A stretch of 11,119 bases of DNA from an uncultured Lachnospiraceae bacterium (GCA_900549995.1 URQQ01000099.1:1-11119), one strand, 5' to 3'; counted from the stretch's first letter, positions 1-6,410 are shown. The notes: generated by a model not told the origin, from the letters alone. A program made the numbers and translations.

Positions 1-185
1 ACCGCCACATGCTTTTCTGGCATCCCAAGACTTTCAAGGACACGGCTGAAAGTCTCACTGTCTTTCTTTATATCACAGTACGTCTTAGATACGATTTCTT
101 TCTTTACTTTATATTTGATCGCACAGTTGTCCTCGTACCTGTCTGCAGCATAATCGATAATATCTTTCATTGTCCTGATTTCCAT
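1..185 (-). CDS. AMP-forming acyl/aminoacyl ligase, N-terminal fragment (runs off left edge)
   Basis: Only the first 61 codons are in the window; the rest lies beyond position 1. The start is the ATG at 185, preceded by a run of seven G (201-195) that overlaps the carrier-protein stop codon and can serve as ribosome binding site. The peptide opens MEIRTMKDIIDYAADRYEDN and continues with a pattern typical of the start of ANL-superfamily enzymes: a short amphipathic helix, a 'CAIKYK' strand, then 'SKTYCDIKKDSETFSRVLESLG', where such enzymes have their Y-x-(D/E)-L segment before the first Rossmann-like subdomain. Family members adenylate a carboxylate with ATP and load it onto CoA or a carrier-protein phosphopantetheine. 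It starts 15 nt after the carrier-protein gene, which is the natural acceptor, so loading of that carrier is inferred. The adenylation core motifs are outside the window, so substrate class (fatty acid, aryl acid or amino acid) cannot be read. Confidence 0.72.
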   Translation of the reverse strand, partial: MEIRTMKDIIDYAADRYEDNCAIKYKVKKEIVSKTYCDIKKDSETFSRVLESLGMPEKHVA

Positions 186-200
186 GATCCGCTGCCCCCC

Positions 201-434
201 CTAGCCTTCTGCCTGCAGTTTCTGAATATATGCAGCTGCGTCCCTGATCGTTTTTACATCTACAATATCCTGCTCTTCCACTTCTATATCGTAGGTATCC
301 TCAATTTCCCCTACCATGGACATAAAATCATAAGAGTTAAACCCAAGATCCTCAATAAATCTGGAATCCTCCGTAATGATACTTTCATCGACTTCTACAT
401 ATTTACAGATCATTTTCTTTAATTCTTCTAACAT
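201..434 (-). CDS. Free-standing acyl/peptidyl carrier protein
   Basis: A 77-residue carrier protein. The start is the ATG at 434 because GGGGGAA lies just upstream and the preceding gene stops at 446, leaving 11 nt; an upstream in-frame start would add 27 unlikely residues read inside the neighbour. The fold is visible as helix 1 (residues 2-13), the 'ITEDSRFIEDLGFNSYDFM' loop and helix 2, and the acidic 'VGEIEDTYDIEVEEQDI' segment. Ser34 in L-G-F-N-S is the expected 4'-phosphopantetheine site; the usual Asp before Ser is Asn here. The size and acidity fit both fatty-acid ACPs and discrete PCP/DltC-type carriers. It sits between a condensation-domain gene and an AMP-forming ligase, so it most likely carries a substrate activated by the ligase for the condensation protein. 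It is unlikely to be the housekeeping ACP, since no fab genes are adjacent. No phosphopantetheinyl transferase is visible, so a host enzyme must modify it. Confidence 0.88.
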   Translation of the reverse strand: MLEELKKMICKYVEVDESIITEDSRFIEDLGFNSYDFMSMVGEIEDTYDIEVEEQDIVDVKTIRDAAAYIQKLQAEG

Positions 435-445
435 TGAACTTCCCC

Positions 446-1846
446 CTATACCATTTTGATAATCTCTTTTACTGTTCTCTCCGGCTGTTCTACTCCCGCA
501 AACATAATTCTGCACAGATAATAATAGACGTACTCGAGATCCTCATAAGTTACAGCCCCGGTCTGATATTCAAAGTTGAAATCAAGGCCGTTATCTTCTG
601 CCCTGTGCATGACGGTCAGATACAGAGCCTGCGCCGCGGCACCATTCGTGTACCAAGCGGATTTGTACCGGATATCTCCCAGACGGTCCAGGCCTTTATC
701 CTTCAATGTCATCGGCTGGTAAGTCAGGCTGATCGGTTCATATGTCTGGTTTGCCTCCATAGGATATGTCTCTTTTCTGATTCCGAAGTACGCTACCGGA
801 TCAAAGTTGGCATGCCGGAAAATCTGGTTCTGTCCGTGGCGGATTTTCTTCAGTCCCTCCAGAAATGTAGCCTCTCTTCCGATCATCGTCCGAAAAGGAA
901 AGCTGTGGATTCTTGTACCTCCGCATTTCTTTTCTGCCAGAGTCGCCCTTCGCGCCACCGTCGTATTGATGGATACATCATCGATATCATTTTCCTTTTG
1001 AAGATAAGTCCGAAGCCCCATCATTAAAAGGCACACCATCGACGTCTGGTATTTTTCACAAAACTCAAGCAGTTTCATCGATGGCTCTGCTTCCAGATGG
1101 AATACGGTAATATTGGCATCCACATTGCCGGTAGCAGTTGTCGCAGCCCTGAGGTGAGGATTTTTGCTTGACTTTCCTTCCTCTATCAGCTTCTGTTTCC
1201 CCCTGAGTCCGCAGAAAATCGGTTCCGAAGATTTTATCATATCCTGAAAGAATTTCTCATCTCTCAGTTTTGCGGAAGTTCCGGCCTCGTATGCGAGGTC
1301 TTTTTCAAGCTGTTCTATGTAGGAGGACATTTCCTTCGGATAGTCAATTCCCTCATATTTCATATGACAGTAAATCTCAATCACATCCTTCAGGAACAAA
1401 ATCAAAGCCTGTGCATCCATTGTCATATGATCTACCAGAAGATAAACTCCCTGGAATCCGTCCGGCATAACAATCATCACAATACGGTTCATCGGACTGT
1501 CACATCTTTGGAACGGTACCTGTGTCCATTCTTTAAGCTTATCTTCCACATGGCATTCCTGCCATCCGGTGAAATCATAATATTCAATATCACGTTCTTC
1601 CTGATCAGCAATATACTGGTACAATGTGCCATCCTTATCTTTCGCAAAGCGCAGCCGCATAGATTCACAGCGGTCATACGCCTGGTAAATGGCTTCTTTC
1701 AGCGTATCAAAATCCAGATCCTGTTCAATCGTGAGACTCGTTCCAATATTCAGCACCTGCTTCTTTTCACAGTGAGCCAATGTAAAGAAATGCAGCTTTT
1801 GCGCTTTTGTCAATGGATATACTTTATGCCCGTATCTTGTCTTCAT
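446..1846 (-). CDS. Stand-alone NRPS-type condensation-domain protein (CoA/carrier-dependent acyltransferase superfamily)
   Basis: The product is 466 aa from the ATG at 1846, about the length of a single condensation domain. It opens with Y-P-L-T-K-A-Q (residues 10-16), matching the C1 motif Y-P-L-S-x-A-Q. The active-site motif HHxxxDG appears as D-H-M-T-M-D-A (139-145): the catalytic second His (His140) and structural Asp144 remain, the first His is Asp and the Gly is Ala. The C-terminal half has V-S-I-N-T-T-V-A-R-R (291-300), comparable to the C5 region. Family members transfer a thioester-bound acyl or aminoacyl group to an amine or alcohol. The gene overlaps the end of the hydrolase gene by 23 nt and lies 11 nt before the carrier-protein gene, so the three should be translationally coupled. 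Start choice is uncertain: a GTG at 1855 (AAGGA about 5 nt upstream) and a TTG at 1858 are in frame, whereas ATG 1846 is 14 nt from the AGG. Identity of donor and acceptor is unknown. Confidence 0.82.
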   Translation of the reverse strand: MKTRYGHKVYPLTKAQKLHFFTLAHCEKKQVLNIGTSLTIEQDLDFDTLKEAIYQAYDRCESMRLRFAKDKDGTLYQYIADQEERDIEYYDFTGWQECHVEDKLKEWTQVPFQRCDSPMNRIVMIVMPDGFQGVYLLVDHMTMDAQALILFLKDVIEIYCHMKYEGIDYPKEMSSYIEQLEKDLAYEAGTSAKLRDEKFFQDMIKSSEPIFCGLRGKQKLIEEGKSSKNPHLRAATTATGNVDANITVFHLEAEPSMKLLEFCEKYQTSMVCLLMMGLRTYLQKENDIDDVSINTTVARRATLAEKKCGGTRIHSFPFRTMIGREATFLEGLKKIRHGQNQIFRHANFDPVAYFGIRKETYPMEANQTYEPISLTYQPMTLKDKGLDRLGDIRYKSAWYTNGAAAQALYLTVMHRAEDNGLDFNFEYQTGAVTYEDLEYVYYYLCRIMFAGVEQPERTVKEIIKMV

Positions 1847-2792
1847 GAGATTCACCAAATCCTTTCTTCAAAAAAGCTCTTACCTTCTGCTCATAAATTT
1901 CTGTGTCTTTATAATAAGCTTCCGCGTGTCCTGCTCCTGGTACAATCAGAAGATCTTTCTCACACTTGCATGCCTCATAGATCTGCCTGGTCATATAACT
2001 TGGAACAAATGTATCGGCATCTCCGTGAATAAATAAAAACGGAACTTCCGCCTTTTTCACCTCTTCACGTGCATCACATTCGCGGAACCCGTATCCTGCC
2101 TTCTGCCTTGCAATTGCATCTGTAACCGTCATAATCGGAAGCGGCATCAAATGGTATGTACTCTTCAGCACATGGCTAAACACCTCCCACGGAGATGAAA
2201 ATGCGCAGTCCGCAATCACCCCTTTTACATTGCCGGGGAGACACAATCCGGCTGTCATCACCGCAGTTGCCGCTCCCATGGAAATCCCATGAAGAATGAT
2301 CTCTCCGCCTGGAACAAGATTCTGATTCAGATGGCGGATCCATCTCTTCACATCATAGCGGTCCAGACATCCGAATCCGATGTATTCCCCTTCACTTTTG
2401 CCATGTGCCCGGTGATCCACAATCAGTAGATTGTATCCCATAGAAAGATACATGGCACCAATCGATGAAAAATCATTCATGCCGCTGCTTGAATACCCAT
2501 GAAGGCAGAGAATCGTCTTCTTCGCTCCCTCACACGGGAAAAACATTCCATGAAGTTTCAGTCCGTCCCCGGACTCTATCCACTCGTGGCTGTAATCCTG
2601 TTTCATTATCCATTGCTTTTTCTCGCGTATTTTTGGAATATACTGTTCCCAGTCTGTTCCCGCCATCTCCTGTGTCCGTTCGCTGCTCGTATTTTGCCTG
2701 AGCATCGTCCGCCGAAACAGGTATACTGCGATTCCCGTCTCCGTCATTGCGCCTAAAGCTCCCAATCCCATCAGGATTTTCCATCCACTCAT
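1824..2792 (-). CDS. Membrane-tethered alpha/beta hydrolase
   Basis: A 322-residue serine hydrolase. Residues 5-26 form one moderately hydrophobic segment followed by R-R, suggesting an N-terminal membrane anchor with the enzyme on the cytoplasmic side (positive-inside rule; inference). The alpha/beta hydrolase core follows: oxyanion-type L-H-G-Y (97-100), D-H-R-A-H-G-K-S (126-133), the nucleophile elbow G-I-S-M-G with Ser171, the acid Asp260 in H-G-D-A-D-T-F-V-P, and His289 in G-A-G-H-A-E. The triad is complete. The start ATG at 2792 has AAAGGAG seven nt upstream, and merR ends 25 nt before. The end overlaps the condensation-protein gene. Similar proteins are annotated as generic esterases or acylaminoacyl-peptidase-like hydrolases (COG1073 type). 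In this context it may act as a discrete thioesterase releasing or editing carrier-bound intermediates, or it may hydrolyse the inducer or product. The sequence does not decide between these. Confidence 0.87.
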   Translation of the reverse strand: MSGWKILMGLGALGAMTETGIAVYLFRRTMLRQNTSSERTQEMAGTDWEQYIPKIREKKQWIMKQDYSHEWIESGDGLKLHGMFFPCEGAKKTILCLHGYSSSGMNDFSSIGAMYLSMGYNLLIVDHRAHGKSEGEYIGFGCLDRYDVKRWIRHLNQNLVPGGEIILHGISMGAATAVMTAGLCLPGNVKGVIADCAFSSPWEVFSHVLKSTYHLMPLPIMTVTDAIARQKAGYGFRECDAREEVKKAEVPFLFIHGDADTFVPSYMTRQIYEACKCEKDLLIVPGAGHAEAYYKDTEIYEQKVRAFLKKGFGESHEDKIRA

Positions 2793-2817
2793 GCCATCAC
2801 TCCTTTGGTCTTTGTAC

Positions 2818-3210
2818 TCATTTTGAAGACTGTGTCCTTGCTGTCAGAAGTTCCATTACCTCTTTATCGTACTCGTTTAATTTCTGTGTCGTGATGTCCA
2901 GACATTTCTTCATGGCATTCATCTTCTCTTCCATATACGCACGGTATTGCTCAATCAGTTCACACCGTTCCTTCACCGCCTCGTCGCCCTTGATCAGAAG
3001 ATCTATATAATCCTGGATCCTGGCAATCGGCATATCAATCTCCCTAAGTGAAGTAATCATCGCAAGCCATTCGATGTCTGCCTCCGTAAATATCCTTGTT
3101 CCGCCATCCTTCCGTTTTAAAAATGGCATCAATCCCATCTTGTCGTAATAGCGGATTGTATAAATAGAAATATTTAATTGTTCTGCTGCATCTTTAATTG
3201 TGTATTTCAT
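2818..3210 (-). CDS. MerR-family transcriptional regulator (NmlR/AdhR-like size)
   Basis: A 130-residue regulator starting at the ATG at 3210, with AAAGG eight nt upstream; a GTG at 3219 lies inside that ribosome binding site and is rejected as start. Residues 2-70 are a complete MerR winged helix: helix-turn-helix around 'DAAEQLNISIYTIRYYDKMG', wing signature G-G-T-R-I-F, then 'DIEWLAMITSLREIDMPI'. The rest (about 75-125) is a long charged helix, the dimerisation coiled coil, with no separate effector domain. Length and layout resemble the NmlR/AdhR group. However, at the place where AdhR has its thiol sensor, by my recollection of 'C-M-R-N-A-G', this protein reads S-L-R-E-I-D, so that sensing Cys is absent; two other Cys lie in the coiled coil. 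It is first in its operon behind a MerR-type promoter, so it very likely regulates itself and the downstream genes. The effector is unknown. Confidence 0.93.
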   Translation of the reverse strand: MKYTIKDAAEQLNISIYTIRYYDKMGLMPFLKRKDGGTRIFTEADIEWLAMITSLREIDMPIARIQDYIDLLIKGDEAVKERCELIEQYRAYMEEKMNAMKKCLDITTQKLNEYDKEVMELLTARTQSSK

Positions 3211-3227
3211 TCTTATCACCTTTTCTT

Positions 3228-3258
3228 ATTATGAGCTATAGAGTGTACTCTAGGTCAA
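3228..3258 (-). promoter_or_regulatory. MerR-type promoter with 19-bp spacer and operator dyad
   Basis: Reading the minus strand, -35 TTGACC occupies 3258-3253 and -10 CATAAT 3233-3228, separated by exactly 19 bp. The spacer holds a perfect dyad, TAGAGT-AC-ACTCTA (3252-3239). An overlong 19-bp spacer with a centred inverted repeat is the hallmark of promoters that MerR proteins activate by untwisting DNA, and the GAGT..ACTC core is typical of the family's operators. Transcription would start near 3221, leaving a leader of only about 10 nt before the merR ATG. This is strong support for direct autoregulation by the adjacent MerR protein. Confidence 0.87.
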
Positions 3259-3260
3259 TG

Positions 3261-3304
3261 ACAAAAATAATACAGTTTTGAAAGAATTTTCCTTCAAAAC
3301 TGTA
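3261..3304 (-). terminator. Rho-independent terminator after the histidine kinase gene
   Basis: A perfect 12-bp inverted repeat (3271-3282 with 3293-3304, TACAGTTTTGAA arms) encloses a 10-nt loop. In the minus direction it is followed by TTATTTTTGT (3270-3261), a usable U tract. The stem is AT-rich, so efficiency may be moderate. It separates the kinase stop codon (3343) from the MerR promoter, which begins 3 nt further on. Confidence 0.75.
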
Positions 3305-3342
3305 CGTTTTAACTAATAATTCATCGACATTTCGAATCACTA

Positions 3343-4194
3343 TTACAATATTACTTTAAAACAAATATAATTTTGCTCATTTATAGACTCCTGGCTGACC
3401 GTAATTTCACCCCGGCTGCGCTGCACAAGAATCCTTGCATTGTATAATCCCAGTCCGCGCCCTGCAGATTCACTTCCCTTTGTCGTATATCCCTTGTCGA
3501 AATATTTCCCGATGGCATCCATGGATTGTCTCGGAAACTGGTTTTTTATCTGGAAGACCAGTTTATCTTTCTCGGAATCCAGAATCATCTTCACCTGGTT
3601 TCTCTCCATAGTACACGCCTCATAGGCATTGTCTACAAGAGTACCGACAATCTCAATCACACTATGCTCCGAAATTCCTGACAGAATCTCAAGATTCCGT
3701 ACTTCAATATCTGTCTGGATATAGTCTTTCGCACTTACAATTTTGCTGTACAGAAATCCGGCCAGTACTTTATCACTGATCCGGAGAAGAGGAAGGAATT
3801 TCCGGCTGTCATCTGTCTTCAGTTCCTTTCCGTAAGCTGCCTGTCTTCTTACCAGCTCTTCATAGCTTTCAATGGTCAGATGCATATTCAATACTGCATT
3901 CATATGATTATCAAACTCGTGCTGCCTTGCCCTGATATCCTTGACCAGCTCTTCCATCGGCTGTATGTACATCTGATACATCCGAAGTTCTTCCTCCTGC
4001 TTTTCAATGACAGAATACTGGCTGCTCCAGTTAATGATTCCCCAGATAATGACCGCAAATAAAAGTACAAATACCACTGTCATCCTCAGATCCAGTGTAC
4101 CGCTGATCTTCAGCTCTACAATCAGATAAACCGCAATCACAAGTGAAATGATACAGAAGATACGGTACAGGAATTTTCTCCTAATCTTACCCAT
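3343..4194 (-). CDS. GHKL-type (AgrC-like) sensor histidine kinase, two transmembrane segments
   Basis: The product is 283 aa from the ATG at 4194, which has AGGAGG seven nt upstream; an earlier in-frame start at 4239 would lie within the previous gene and is not needed. Two hydrophobic segments (about 8-27 and 38-55) leave only a short loop outside. A coiled-coil stretch (about 60-88) leads to Q-H-E-F-D-N-H-M, with His92 the expected phospho-acceptor, as in the H-D-x-x-N-H box of AgrC/CitA-like kinases. The ATPase domain has an N box (V-D-N-A-Y-E-A, Asn189) and a G box (G-R-G-L-G-L, 245-250), both of GHKL type. The gene overlaps the LytTR response regulator by 8 nt, so the two are almost certainly partners. 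AgrC-like kinases usually have six or seven transmembrane helices that read a peptide; this one has two, so its input is likely different, perhaps from within the membrane or from a partner protein. Confidence 0.9.
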   Translation of the reverse strand: MGKIRRKFLYRIFCIISLVIAVYLIVELKISGTLDLRMTVVFVLLFAVIIWGIINWSSQYSVIEKQEEELRMYQMYIQPMEELVKDIRARQHEFDNHMNAVLNMHLTIESYEELVRRQAAYGKELKTDDSRKFLPLLRISDKVLAGFLYSKIVSAKDYIQTDIEVRNLEILSGISEHSVIEIVGTLVDNAYEACTMERNQVKMILDSEKDKLVFQIKNQFPRQSMDAIGKYFDKGYTTKGSESAGRGLGLYNARILVQRSRGEITVSQESINEQNYICFKVIL

Positions 4195-4909
4195 GGATCT
4201 GCCTCCTGACTTCCGGCTTGTATGTGACTCCAATATCAATCATATCCGGATATCCCTGCATCTTAATCACCTGATTCACAAGGTCATAATATTCTACGTA
4301 TTCTTTGTTCACAACAAACATCCTGTGACATTGCAGAAACCTTTCTTTCGGAAGTTTTTCCATAAGCTGCCGGACCGTCAGATAGGACACATTCATCTGG
4401 TCATTTTTAAGCTTCAGGCACACCCCTCTTGGGATTGCCTGACAGAACACGATCTCATCACAGTGAATCTGATAATTGACCCCTTCCCGTTTGACAACGA
4501 TAAACGATTCCGGCTTTTCCTGCGGATGGGCCATCACTTTTTTCACTACATTCAGAACCTCTTCCTCACGGAAGGGCTTTAAAATATACTGGTAACAGTG
4601 AAGCTCACGGTAAGCCGGCAGCTCCATTCCCGGTACCGATGTAATCATCACAACCGGTGTCATCTCATATTCGTGCATACTTCGCAATTCTCTTGCGAAT
4701 GTAATCCCGGATACATCTTCATGTTGTGATGTATCCAGATTTACATCCAGCAGAAACAGGTCAAACCAGCCCCCGCTCTCTAACGCCTCTTCTGCCTCTT
4801 TTAACGAGGACACTGCACACACATTCACATTTTCTGACAGAGTTTTTAAAACAGAGCACAGCGCATCACGGCTGATCTCATCATCCTCCAGCACAAGTAC
4901 ATGAAGCAT
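4187..4909 (-). CDS. LytTR-family response regulator (AgrA/LytR type)
   Basis: The protein is 240 aa. The receiver domain (1-120) has the acidic pocket E-D-D (8-10), phospho-acceptor Asp55 in L-F-L-L-D-V-N-L, Thr90 in M-I-T-S, and Lys111 in I-L-K-P-F, all intact. Residues about 136-238 form a LytTR DNA-binding domain: 'FIVVKREGVNYQIHCDEIVF' opening, 'SYLTVRQLMEKLPKERFLQC' and H-R-M-F-V-V-N. Such regulators bind pairs of short direct repeats upstream of targets. The ATG at 4909 follows a G-rich ribosome binding site, 27 nt after the SPFH gene with no terminator between them, so co-transcription with nfeD and SPFH is likely. The kinase gene begins within its last codons. No matching pair of LytTR direct repeats is evident in the window, so target genes are unknown. 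Confidence 0.93.
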   Translation of the reverse strand: MLHVLVLEDDEISRDALCSVLKTLSENVNVCAVSSLKEAEEALESGGWFDLFLLDVNLDTSQHEDVSGITFARELRSMHEYEMTPVVMITSVPGMELPAYRELHCYQYILKPFREEEVLNVVKKVMAHPQEKPESFIVVKREGVNYQIHCDEIVFCQAIPRGVCLKLKNDQMNVSYLTVRQLMEKLPKERFLQCHRMFVVNKEYVEYYDLVNQVIKMQGYPDMIDIGVTYKPEVRRQIHG

Positions 4910-4936
4910 ACGTTACGTCCCCCCCTTAAGCTGATC

Positions 4937-5863
4937 TTATTTTTCTGCAACTTCGGCAAATGATTTTACAAGCCCTGCAATCCCCTGGATTTCGGATGGA
5001 ATGATGATCTTCGTGGCCTGGCCGTTGGCTGCCTTTTCAAATGCCTCAAGGCTCTTGATTGTAAGTACAGCTTCATCTGCCCCAGCTTCTTTGATATACT
5101 GGATTCCTTCTGCTGCGGCCTTCTGAACCATACGGATTGCTTCTGCCTGTCCTTCTGCCTCCTGGATCCTCTTTTCTTTTTCCGCCTCTGCACGGAGGAT
5201 TGCGGATTCCTTTGCAGCCTGTGCTTCCAGAATCACAGATTCCTTCTCACCTTCTGCCACGAGAATCGTAGATTTTTTCTCACCTTCTGCACGAAGAATT
5301 GCTTCTCTTCGCTCACGTTCCGCCTTCATCTGTTTCTCCATCGCATCCTGGATTGCCGTCGGCGGCATAATATTCTTAAGTTCGACACGGTTCACCTTAA
5401 TTCCCCATGGATCTGTCGCAATGTCAAGCGATGTCCGCATCTTAGAGTTGATCGTCTCTCTCGATGTCAGTGTCTCATCAAGTTCAAGATCACCGATAAT
5501 ATTACGGAGAGTTGTCGCCGTCAGATTCTCAATCGCCGCGATCGGGTTCTCCACTCCGTATGCATATTGTTTCGGATCCGTAATCTGATAGAATACAACC
5601 GTATCAATCTGCATTGTTACGTTATCTTTCGTAATCACGGCCTGCGGCTCGAAATCCACCACCTGCTCTTTTAAGGAAACTTTCCTTGCCACACGGTCCA
5701 GAATCGGCATTTTAAAATGCAGCCCGACTCCCCATGTCTCTTTAAATCCGCCGAGCCTTTCAAGAACATATGCATATGCCTGCGGAACAATTCTAACATT
5801 AGTTACAATTAATAAAAGAACAATCACCAATAAAATCACACCAATAATTAACCCGATACTCAT
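4937..5863 (-). CDS. SPFH-domain membrane protein (stomatin/paraslipin, QmcA-like)
   Basis: A 308-residue band-7 protein. Residues 3-21 form one transmembrane helix; the SPFH domain spans about 22-185, with 'VRIVPQAYAYVLERLGGFKE' at its start and typical V-I-T-K-D-N-V-T, L-R-N-I-I-G-D-L-E-L-D and P-W-G-I-K-V motifs. From 189 to 243 there are five uninterrupted 11-residue repeats beginning I-L-x-A-E-G-E-K, predicting a right-handed coiled coil that builds the oligomeric cage of this family. The C-terminal tail has the conserved 'I-P-S-E' and a short hydrophobic stretch. These proteins form large membrane assemblies tied to lipid microdomains and protease control. The start has GAGGAGG upstream, overlapping the end of nfeD, which ends 2 nt earlier; nfeD-SPFH is a classical conserved pair. 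The two-component genes follow at 27 nt. Confidence 0.94.
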   Translation of the reverse strand: MSIGLIIGVILLVIVLLLIVTNVRIVPQAYAYVLERLGGFKETWGVGLHFKMPILDRVARKVSLKEQVVDFEPQAVITKDNVTMQIDTVVFYQITDPKQYAYGVENPIAAIENLTATTLRNIIGDLELDETLTSRETINSKMRTSLDIATDPWGIKVNRVELKNIMPPTAIQDAMEKQMKAERERREAILRAEGEKKSTILVAEGEKESVILEAQAAKESAILRAEAEKEKRIQEAEGQAEAIRMVQKAAAEGIQYIKEAGADEAVLTIKSLEAFEKAANGQATKIIIPSEIQGIAGLVKSFAEVAEK

Positions 5864-5865
5864 AC

Positions 5866-6303
5866 CTATTCCTCCTCATATCTCTTTACAATCAGTTTCA
5901 CTCCGGAAATTTTTACAACTTTGGCGAGATCTCCCGGCTCCAGCGTCAGATGATCGTCCTCCGCTCTGGCTGTCCACTCCTGTCCGCCCACGACTGCAGT
6001 TCCGGTCCCGTTCATATTATCTACTCTCTCTGTTATTCTAACCACTTTCCCGATAATTCCTTCATAATTTGTTTTTTCATGTTTGGAATTGACAAATTTC
6101 AGGGCAAATGGCCTTGTAAATATTAACAGTAAAAATGAGACAATGAAAAATGCTGCAATCTGCCAGACCAGGTTCAGCCCCGCCATGTTAAGGAGCAGTG
6201 CTACCAGGGCTCCGCCTGCCAGCCAGATAGAAGTCAGTCCAACCGTGATGATCTCCACAATCAGAAATACTGCCAGTAAAAAAAGCCACACAATAGCTTC
6301 CAT
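5866..6303 (-). CDS. NfeD-like membrane protein (short form with OB-fold domain)
   Basis: The protein is 145 aa: three hydrophobic segments (about 3-22, 25-42 and 46-66) followed by a soluble domain from about 78 to 143. That domain reads I-I-G-K-V-V-R-I-T-E, G-T-A-V-V-G-G-Q-E-W-T-A-R, L-E-P-G-D-L-A-K-V-V-K-I-S-G-V-K-L, the pattern of the NfeD OB fold. It lacks the ClpP-like protease domain of long NfeD proteins, as expected for the short class paired with SPFH partners. It probably binds the SPFH assembly in the membrane. The ATG at 6303 is preceded by AAGGGAG. As first gene of the probable four-gene unit it has its own promoter about 50 nt upstream. Confidence 0.92.
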   Translation of the reverse strand: MEAIVWLFLLAVFLIVEIITVGLTSIWLAGGALVALLLNMAGLNLVWQIAAFFIVSFLLLIFTRPFALKFVNSKHEKTNYEGIIGKVVRITERVDNMNGTGTAVVGGQEWTARAEDDHLTLEPGDLAKVVKISGVKLIVKRYEEE

Positions 6304-6349
6304 ACTCTCCCTTCCTTTCTTTTATAATTCATCTTTTGATGTTATCCTT

Positions 6350-6378
6350 ATGTTACCCCAGATCATTTGTTTAATCAA
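6350..6378 (-). promoter_or_regulatory. Candidate sigma-A promoter of the nfeD-SPFH-two-component unit
   Basis: On the minus strand TTGATT (6378-6373) and TAACAT (6355-6350) are separated by 17 bp, close to vegetative consensus. They lie between the folate-operon terminator and the nfeD start at 6303. The leader would be about 40 nt, AT-rich and without obvious structure. Prediction by eye only; other spacings in this AT-rich stretch are possible. Confidence 0.5.
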
Positions 6379-6410
6379 TATATTTTGCGTGAATACAGAG
6401 ATTTCCGCAT

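Noticed and set aside
1..434. A Dlt (D-alanyl-teichoic acid) operon, from the ligase plus carrier pair
   Set aside because: No dltB or dltD is present; a condensation-domain protein and a MerR regulator are not part of that system.
435..515. N-terminal extension of the carrier protein by 27 residues from an upstream in-frame start
   Set aside because: The extra residues lie inside the condensation-protein gene, show no carrier-fold pattern, and the ATG at 434 has its own GGGGGA site.
9..1027. Open frames on the plus strand opposite the carrier and condensation genes
   Set aside because: They are antisense shadows of well-supported minus-strand genes, with no domain pattern, and lack ribosome binding sites; the same holds for all other plus-strand frames in the window.
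3343..4909. A complete agr quorum-sensing locus
   Set aside because: Only AgrA/AgrC-like genes are present; no agrB or agrD, and the kinase has two rather than six or seven membrane segments.
4910..4918. ACGT-T-ACGT palindrome just before the response-regulator start as a regulator binding site
   Set aside because: It is only 9 bp, lies between the ribosome binding site and start codon, and LytTR proteins bind spaced direct repeats, which are not seen here.
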